From: Goodfellowiella coeruleoviolacea
GTDB lineage: Bacteria; Actinomycetota; Actinomycetes; Mycobacteriales; Pseudonocardiaceae
NCBI RefSeq assembly: GCF_024171785.1
Contig: NZ_JAMTCK010000008.1
Coordinates: 1-64,000, forward strand
DNA length: 64,000 nucleotides
Direction: 5' to 3'
Part shown: positions 58,968 to 64,000 of the stretch, piece after piece
How positions within the stretch are numbered: position 1 is the first letter of the stretch
Layout: every line of letters begins with the position of its first letter
Translations under genes and position numbers: made by a program
The notes under the pieces: generated by a model
The model's input: the letters and a program-made list of their open reading frames with translations, nothing else
What the model was told of the DNA's origin: nothing
Database searches by the model: none

Positions 58968-59433
58968 TCTTCGTCTGCCTCCTCGAAGGCCCCTCGCGGA
59001 CGGTGCTCTCGAACCCGCAGGGAACACTCTGGTTCGAGAACGACCCTGATCATCACGGCCATTTGGCGGCTTTTGGGTTGCCCGCCGGTTTCGTTGGAAT
59101 CTCGTGACCGTCGGGGTAACGGCGGCCGTCGCGACGACGATGAACACGGGCGCACGGCCCGCATGGCGCGAGAACCCGTGCTGCGGGGCGGTTTCTGGCC
59201 CCGGCCGGTCACCCGGCCCGCTGCCCGGCCGCGACCACGTCGTCCGGCCCCCGCGCGGGACCTGCCGAGGAAACCCGAGGCCACCGGCTCTCCGGTGCGA
59301 TGGGCGGCAGTTGTATTCATTCTACCGAGAGCCGGTGATCGTTGCCGCCGTGCTCGTCCGACTGATCGCCCCTAGGATGGGCGGACTGACCAACCGACGG
59401 GCCGAGGAACTGGCGGAAGGGCAGGGTTTGCCG
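58968..59433. other. 466-bp divergent gap, no gene seen
   Basis: It separates the subtilase and the SolA-like oxidase, transcribed away from each other. The frame of the oxidase is open through much of it, but the translation (Arg/Pro-rich) is not conserved-looking. No promoter could be assigned. Confidence 0.4.
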
Positions 59434-60576
59434 GTGTCCACTTTCGACGCGATCGTGATCGGGCTCGGCGGGATGGGGTCGGCCGCCGCGTACCAGCTGG
59501 CCAGGCGGGGACAGCGGGTGCTGGGCCTGGAGCGGTTCGGGCCGCTGCACGACCGGGGGTCCAGTCACGGAGGTTCCCGGATCATCCGGCAGGCGTACTT
59601 CGAGGACCCCGCCTACGTGCCGCTGCTGCTGCGGGCCTACGAGCTGTGGGACGAGGTGGAGCGCCGCGCCGACCGCCGCCTGGTCTACCGGACCGGCGGG
59701 CTGATGATCGGCGCGCCGGACAGCCGCACCGTCGCCGGCAGCCGCCGCAGCGCCCACCAGTGGGGCCTGGACCACGAACTGCTCGACGCGGCCGAGATCC
59801 GCCGCCGGTTTCCCACGCTGCGGCCGGCCGCCACCGAGGTCGCGCTCTACGAGCGGGCGGCGGGCCTGGTGGTGCCCGAGTCCGGGGTGGCCGCCCACCT
59901 GCGGCTGGCCAGTCGGGCCGGTGCGGAGCTGCACTACCAGGAGCGGGTGCGCGAGTGGACGGCCGACCCGGCCGGCTCGGGCGTGCGGGTGGTGACCGAG
60001 CAGGGGGTGTACCACGCCGGGCAGCTGGTGGTCTGCCCCGGTGCGTGGGCCCCGCGCCTGCTGGCCGATTTGGGGGTGCCGCTGCGCGTGGAGCGGCAGG
60101 TGCAGTTCTGGTTCGCCCCGGCCGGTCCGGCCGACGCGTTCGACGCCGAGCGCCACCCCGTCTACGTCTGGGAGACGCCCGACGGCCGGCAGGGCTACGG
60201 CGTGCCCCGCCACCCGGAGTCGCCGGACGCGTGCAAGGTGGCCTTCTTCCGCGGTGGCGCGGACTGCGATCCGGACACTGTGGACCGAACCGTGCGGCCC
60301 GAGGAGACCGCCGCCATCGCCGACTTCTTCGCCACCCGCGTCCCCGACCTGACCGGGTCCTTTGTGGACGCTCGAACCTGTTTGTACACCAGCACTCCGG
60401 ACGAGCACTTCGTCATCGACCGCCACCCGGAGCACCCGCAGGTGGTGGTGGCGTGCGGGTTCTCCGGGCACGGCTTCAAGTTCGTGCCGGTGGTCGGCGA
60501 GATCCTGGCCGAACTGGTGGTGGACGGCGCCACCCGCCACCCGGTCGGCCTGTTCGCCAGCACCAGGTTCGGCTGA
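59434..60576 (+). CDS. FAD-dependent amine oxidase, sarcosine/N-methyltryptophan oxidase (SolA) type
   Basis: 380 aa from GTG 59434, which gives the family N-terminus [23 protein letters not shown] 59377 is possible. Dinucleotide site [38 protein letters not shown] and [19 protein letters not shown]. The Cys in [13 protein letters not shown] matches the residue that binds FAD covalently in monomeric sarcosine oxidase. It oxidises a secondary amine to imine with release of hydrogen peroxide. Its stop abuts that of the convergent TetR gene. Confidence 0.9.
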   Translation: MSTFDAIVIGLGGMGSAAAYQLARRGQRVLGLERFGPLHDRGSSHGGSRIIRQAYFEDPAYVPLLLRAYELWDEVERRADRRLVYRTGGLMIGAPDSRTVAGSRRSAHQWGLDHELLDAAEIRRRFPTLRPAATEVALYERAAGLVVPESGVAAHLRLASRAGAELHYQERVREWTADPAGSGVRVVTEQGVYHAGQLVVCPGAWAPRLLADLGVPLRVERQVQFWFAPAGPADAFDAERHPVYVWETPDGRQGYGVPRHPESPDACKVAFFRGGADCDPDTVDRTVRPEETAAIADFFATRVPDLTGSFVDARTCLYTSTPDEHFVIDRHPEHPQVVVACGFSGHGFKFVPVVGEILAELVVDGATRHPVGLFASTRFG

Positions 60577-61134
60577 TCAGGCCTCGCGCAGGAGCTTCGT
60601 GGCGACCTCCAGGGCCACGGCGTTGCGCTGCTCATCGGTGACGTCGAGGTCGAACAGGGCCGGCACGCTGCCGATGACCACCGCGAGCACCGCCAACCGC
60701 GCCTCGAACTGCCGCACCAGGGTGTCCTCGGGACCGCTGAGCACCGAGACCATGGTCAGCATGCGGTTGCGCAGCTGGTCGCCGATCGGGTGGGTGTCCA
60801 GGAACCGCTGGTTGGTCTGGGAGAACTTGATGAGCGGCCGCCAGCGGGTGCTGAGCAGGTCGGTGATCCGCCGCAGCACCGCCATGCGCGCGTCCTGCGT
60901 GCGGGGCTGGGCGCGGGCCCAGTCGAGGAGTTCGTCGATCGAGCGGATCAGGTCCTCGACCACGCCGACCAGGATGTCCTCCTTGGTCTTGTAGTGGTAG
61001 TACAGCGCGGGACGGGTGATGCCCAGCCGGTCGGCCACCTCCCGCAGTGAGGTGTTCTCGTAGCCCTGTTCGGCGAACAGTTCCAGTGCGATCTGCTGGA
61101 TCCGGTCCCTGGTGTCGCTGCGCCGGCCACTCAT
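60577..61134 (-). CDS. TetR-family repressor of the P450 gene
   Basis: 185 aa. HTH: RDRIQQIALELFAEQGYENT and LREVADRLGITRPALYYHYK. Divergent from the cytochrome P450 with an 18-bp inverted repeat over the P450 -10 region, so it should repress P450 transcription until its ligand, perhaps the P450 substrate, is present. Confidence 0.9.
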   Translation of the reverse strand: MSGRRSDTRDRIQQIALELFAEQGYENTSLREVADRLGITRPALYYHYKTKEDILVGVVEDLIRSIDELLDWARAQPRTQDARMAVLRRITDLLSTRWRPLIKFSQTNQRFLDTHPIGDQLRNRMLTMVSVLSGPEDTLVRQFEARLAVLAVVIGSVPALFDLDVTDEQRNAVALEVATKLLREA

Positions 61135-61166
61135 CGTCGGTTCGTCACTCCTGTTCCGCCCAGCAC

Positions 61167-61205
61167 TTGACCGCGGCCGGCCCGTTCACTTACTTTCGTG
61201 TAAGT
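61167..61205 (+). promoter_or_regulatory. P450 promoter with overlapping TetR operator
   Basis: -35 TTGACC (61167-61172), 17-bp spacer, -10 TTACTT (61190-61195). The inverted repeat ACTTAC-TTTCGT-GTAAGT (61188-61205) covers the -10 and start region. AAGGAG and ATG 61245 follow. Confidence 0.65.
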
Positions 61206-61244
61206 AAGTCACGTCAGCCGGTCGCCTCTCCGAAGGAGCACAGT

Positions 61245-62492
61245 ATGACCACGGCCAAACACACTTCGCCCAGCTCGCACGGGGTGCCCGAGGTCGGGAA
61301 CCCGCCCGCCTTCCCGATGACCCGGCGCTGTCCGTTCAGCCCGCCCGAGGAGTACCGGGCGCTGCGCGAGCAGGGGCCGCTGGTCAGGGTGCGGCTGCCC
61401 AGCGGACAGCACAGCTGGGTGGTGACCCGGTACGCCGAGGCCAAGCAGGTGCTCACCGACCCGAGGATCAGCACCGACCCCACCCAGCCTGGTTTCCCCA
61501 CGACCAATCCCGAGTCCTGCGAGGCCGGCCAGCGCCCCGAGGGGCAGTTCATCGACATGGACCCGCCCGAGCACACCGCCTACCGGCGCATGCTGATCTC
61601 CGAGTTCAGCGTGCGCCGGATCAACCAGCTGCGCCCGGCCATCCAGCGGGTGGTCGACCAGCGCGTCGACGCCATGCTGGCCGAGGGCGGCCCGCTCGAC
61701 CTGGTCGAGTGGTTCGGCCTGCCGGTGCCGTCCATCGTGATCTGCGAGCTGCTCGGCGTGCCCTACGCCGACCACGAGTACTTCGAGTCGCGCACCCGCA
61801 CGTTCGCCCGGCTGACCACCGATCCCGCCGAGGCGAACGCGGCCGTCCGGGAGCTGCGCGGCTACCTCGCCGAGCTGGTCGCCCGAGTGGAGCGCGAACC
61901 GAACGACGGGCTGGTCAGCCGGCTGTTCACCGAGCGGGTGGCCACCGGTGAGCTGACCCGCGAGGCCCTGGCCGGCATGGCGTTCCTGCTGCTGCTCGCC
62001 GGACACGAGACCACGGCCAACATGATCCCGCTGAGCGTGCTCAGCCTGCTGGAGAACCCGGCGGCGCTGGCCGAGATCCGGGCCGATCCGGGTCTGCTGC
62101 CCGGGGCGGTGGAAGAACTGCTGCGTTTCCACTCCGCTGTGGACTGGGTGGCGTTCGACCGGATGGCCGTCGAGGACGTGGAGATCGGCGGGCAGCTGGT
62201 GCGCGCGGGTGAGGGCATCTACGTGCTGGGCGCCTCGGCCAACCGCGACGAGCGGGCGTTCGACCGCCCCGACGAGTTCGACATCCACCGCGGCGCCCGG
62301 AACCACCTGGCGTTCGGCAACGGCGTGCACCAGTGCCTCGGCCAGAACCTGGCGCGCGCCGAACTGGAGATCGCGCTGCGCACCCTGTTCGAGCGCATGC
62401 CCACGCTGCGGCTGGCCCGGCCGGTGGCCGAACTGCCGCTCAAGTCCGACTCGGCCATCTTCGGCCTGGCCGAGCTACCCGTGACCTGGTGA
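61245..62492 (+). CDS. Cytochrome P450
   Basis: 415 aa from ATG 61245, AAGGAG 8 nt upstream. Bacterial class-I P450: I-helix LLAGHETTANM (Thr pair for oxygen activation, about 250-256), K-helix EELLR, and heme loop FGNGVHQCLGQNLARAELEI with Cys364 as the iron ligand. The GxH-x-C-x-G loop and RRCPFSPPEEYRALREQGPL resemble the CYP105/CYP107 range of actinomycetes. No ferredoxin gene is adjacent. Controlled by the divergent TetR. Substrate unknown; xenobiotic or secondary metabolite likely. Confidence 0.95.
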   Translation: MTTAKHTSPSSHGVPEVGNPPAFPMTRRCPFSPPEEYRALREQGPLVRVRLPSGQHSWVVTRYAEAKQVLTDPRISTDPTQPGFPTTNPESCEAGQRPEGQFIDMDPPEHTAYRRMLISEFSVRRINQLRPAIQRVVDQRVDAMLAEGGPLDLVEWFGLPVPSIVICELLGVPYADHEYFESRTRTFARLTTDPAEANAAVRELRGYLAELVARVEREPNDGLVSRLFTERVATGELTREALAGMAFLLLLAGHETTANMIPLSVLSLLENPAALAEIRADPGLLPGAVEELLRFHSAVDWVAFDRMAVEDVEIGGQLVRAGEGIYVLGASANRDERAFDRPDEFDIHRGARNHLAFGNGVHQCLGQNLARAELEIALRTLFERMPTLRLARPVAELPLKSDSAIFGLAELPVTW

Positions 62493-62591
62493 CCCGCTCG
62501 ACAGCGCTGACCAGCGTTTGTGGCGAAGATTCACTCGATCGCGCTACGTTCGGGAAAAGAGCAACATTGCCGAGCGGAGGAGGCGTAATCC

Positions 62592-63161
62592 GTGCGCACG
62601 AGGAGAAGACCCAGCCCGGGCAGAGTCGCCGGCCTGACCCTGGTGTTCGCCGCGAGTGTGGCGGCGGTGGGCGTGACCGCTGTTCCCGCGGCCCTGGCCG
62701 CGCCCGCGGCGGCCGTCAGCGTCCCCGCGCCGGCCGGCGCCGAGGACGTCTGTCCGGAGAGCGTGCGGATCACCAGCGGGGCCGTGGACGCCGCCGTCGG
62801 CCACCGGGGCGTGGTGATCAGCCTGGAGAACTGTGGTGACCAGCCCTACGCGGTGAACGGCTACCCCGAACTGGCCGTGCTGGACGACCAGCGGGCGCCG
62901 ATGAACGTCGCCGTCGAGCACGGTTCCGGCTACTACGCCATCGACCCCGGCCCCAGTCCGGTGACCCTGGCGCCGGGCGAGCGCGCGTACGCCATGGTGA
63001 TGTGGTCCAACATCGTGACCGAGTGGGAGGTCCCCCCGCCCGGCTCCTACCTGGTGGCCGCGCCAGTGCCGGGAGGGCCCGCCACCACCCTGCCCATGCG
63101 GATCGACAACGGCACCACCGGCAAGGTGACCGTGACCGCCTGGTCGCTGGACATGCCGTAG
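62592..63161 (+). CDS. Secreted DUF4232 protein
   Basis: 189 aa from GTG 62592, with GGAGGAGG upstream. Signal peptide about 1-36 ending ALAAPA. The mature domain (about 50-189) is DUF4232: CPESVRITSGAVDAAVGHRG, VISLENCGDQPYAVNGYPEL, LAPGERAYAMVMWSN. Two cysteines probably form a disulfide. The family is common in actinomycete envelopes; function unknown. Confidence 0.88.
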   Translation: MRTRRRPSPGRVAGLTLVFAASVAAVGVTAVPAALAAPAAAVSVPAPAGAEDVCPESVRITSGAVDAAVGHRGVVISLENCGDQPYAVNGYPELAVLDDQRAPMNVAVEHGSGYYAIDPGPSPVTLAPGERAYAMVMWSNIVTEWEVPPPGSYLVAAPVPGGPATTLPMRIDNGTTGKVTVTAWSLDMP

Positions 63162-63188
63162 TGATCGGGTAACCCCGGTTCTCGTGGA

Positions 63189-63398
63189 TCAGACCGGGGG
63201 GACCAGGCCGACCAGGAAGCCGTCCTGGTCGCACGCGGGGCAGGGCCGGCCGTTGTCGATGGTGCGCGGCACGTCACCGATGACCGCCTGCACCGGGTTG
63301 GCGATGAAACCCGCACCGCCGCACAGGTGGCAGATGGTGTGCGCCTCCTCGGACACCTCGAACTCGGCGCCCTCGTCCTCGTCGTCCGACTCGCTCAT
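63189..63398 (-). CDS. Small zinc-ribbon-like (DnaJ-type CxxCxGxG) protein
   Basis: 69 aa from ATG 63398 (GTG 63401 adjacent is possible). Acidic N-terminus, then TICHLCGGAGFIANPVQAV and GRPCPACDQDGFLVGLV: two CxxCxGxG-like motifs that could bind one zinc, as in half of the DnaJ cysteine-rich domain. It is convergent with the DUF4232 gene. The longer frame upstream is not used, because it reads through the enoyl-CoA hydratase on the other strand. Confidence 0.75.
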   Translation of the reverse strand: MSESDDEDEGAEFEVSEEAHTICHLCGGAGFIANPVQAVIGDVPRTIDNGRPCPACDQDGFLVGLVPPV

Positions 63399-63525
63399 CA
63401 CGCCCAGCCTACCCGTCGGCACCCGGGTGCGACGCCGGTGCGAGCCGCGTCGCGGTGCGCTTGACGGGTGGTCGGCGCGCGGGTTGGCTGGCCGGACCGG
63501 GTAGGCGGGCGGGAGGGGAAGACGG

Positions 63526-64000
63526 GTGTCCGACGAGCTGATCGTGGAGCGGGACGGGGCCGTGCTCCGGGTGCTGTTCAACCGGCCGGACCAGCGCAAC
63601 GCCATGACCTTCGCGATGTACGAGGGGCTCACCCGGGCGTGCGAGCTGGCCAACGCGGACGAGGGCATCCGGGTGATGGTGCTGCGCGGTGCCGGTGACG
63701 AGGCGTTCGTCGCCGGCACCGACATCGGCCAGTTCCGCGACTTCGCCGACGCCGCCGACGGCATCGCCTACGAGCGCCGGATCACCGCCGTGACGACCAC
63801 CCTGGAGCGGGTGCGGGTGCCCACGGTGGCGGCGGTGTCCGGGTACTGCGTCGGCGGCGGCATGGTGCTGGCCGCCTGCTGCGACATCCGGATCGCCACC
63901 ACCACCGCGCGGTTCGGCGTGCCCACCGCCCGCACCCTGGGCAACTGCCTGTCGATGAACACCTACTCGCTGCTGGTGCACCACCTCGGCCCGGCCCGCA
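63526..64000 (+). CDS. Enoyl-CoA hydratase/isomerase, cut by window edge
   Basis: First 158 residues from GTG 63526, GGGAGGGG upstream. Crotonase fold: VLRVLFNRPDQRNAMTFAMY, oxyanion residues around FVAGTDIGQF and VSGYCVGGGMVLAACCDIRI. The position of the first catalytic Glu reads as Gly in YCVGGGMVLA, and other catalytic residues may lie past the edge, so the exact reaction is open. It continues beyond 64000. Confidence 0.88.
   Translation, partial: MSDELIVERDGAVLRVLFNRPDQRNAMTFAMYEGLTRACELANADEGIRVMVLRGAGDEAFVAGTDIGQFRDFADAADGIAYERRITAVTTTLERVRVPTVAAVSGYCVGGGMVLAACCDIRIATTTARFGVPTARTLGNCLSMNTYSLLVHHLGPAR

Noticed and set aside
1-64000. CRISPR arrays, rRNA, tRNA
   Set aside because: No regularly spaced repeats and no tRNA T-loop or rRNA signatures were found on either strand by eye.

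Overview
The window is very GC-rich actinobacterial DNA, densely packed on both strands, with many GTG starts, stop/start overlaps (ATGA, TTGA) and several divergent regulator/target pairs. Two DUF397 genes beside Scr1-type (HTH + DUF5753) regulators, a SAV_2177-type (DUF574) methyltransferase, a tuberculostearate-type fatty-acid methylation pair and an AccA1/AccD1/FadE19-type operon point to a filamentous actinomycete. Pseudonocardiaceae is my best guess. The genus cannot be fixed without a search.

Layout. 0.3-6 kb: an ArsR-like regulator with an acidic tail, a secreted or anchored alpha/beta hydrolase, a 4-OT-type tautomerase divergent from a LysR regulator, and a quinone oxidoreductase that carries the same operator-like sequence. 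5.7-11.5 kb: a TetR regulator divergent from an acyl-CoA carboxylase beta / alpha / acyl-CoA dehydrogenase operon (branched-chain acid breakdown). 11.5-14.1 kb: a low-GC, degraded patch with a DUF397 gene, a truncated Scr1 regulator, a polymorphic-toxin pre-toxin fragment, three small unknown (probably immunity) genes and a CdiI-like gene with an in-frame stop. 14.1-19.5 kb: AidB-like dehydrogenase, then tmsA-tmsB (10-methyl fatty acids) and a SAM hydrolase. 19.5-24.1 kb: DUF1801 and AraC genes, then a methyltransferase overlapping a PAS-GGDEF-degenerate EAL gene. 24.8-27.6 kb: metE under a cobalamin riboswitch. 27.9-32.3 kb: DUF1906 glycoside-hydrolase-like protein, MFS exporter, M20 amidohydrolase. 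32.3-36.6 kb: a GntR regulator divergent from a 2-oxoacid dehydrogenase E1a-E1b-E2 operon. 36.8-39.2 kb: DUF397 + Scr1 pair, small zinc-binding-like protein, stand-alone PAS protein. 39.3-49.5 kb: a GntR(FCD) regulator divergent from an eight-gene operon (solute-binding protein, two permeases, two ATPases, aldehyde dehydrogenase, SDR, amidase), apparently for import and breakdown of an amide. 49.6-57 kb: regulator/enzyme pairs (TetR/FAD monooxygenase; MarR-EamA; RidA-like; NmrA-like/TetR; nucleotidyltransferase; MerR-CMD) and an internally deleted IS481 transposase. 57.2-64 kb: secreted subtilase, SolA-like oxidase, TetR/P450 pair, DUF4232 secreted protein, small CxxC protein, and an enoyl-CoA hydratase cut by the window edge.

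No rRNA, tRNA or CRISPR array was seen. The most unusual signals are not genes. First, a ~65-75 bp dispersed repeat occurs six times; the five full copies lie downstream of a gene and in the same orientation as that gene, as a 3'-end element would. Second, the 11-bp palindrome TCCAC(A/T)GTGGA occurs eight times, far above a rough chance estimate. Several operators can be read directly: TGGTCAGACCA before the amide operon, GTTA-N8-TAAC twice before the carboxylase operon, TGAGGG..CCTCA twice before TetR/NmrA, and ACTTAC-N6-GTAAGT over the P450 promoter.
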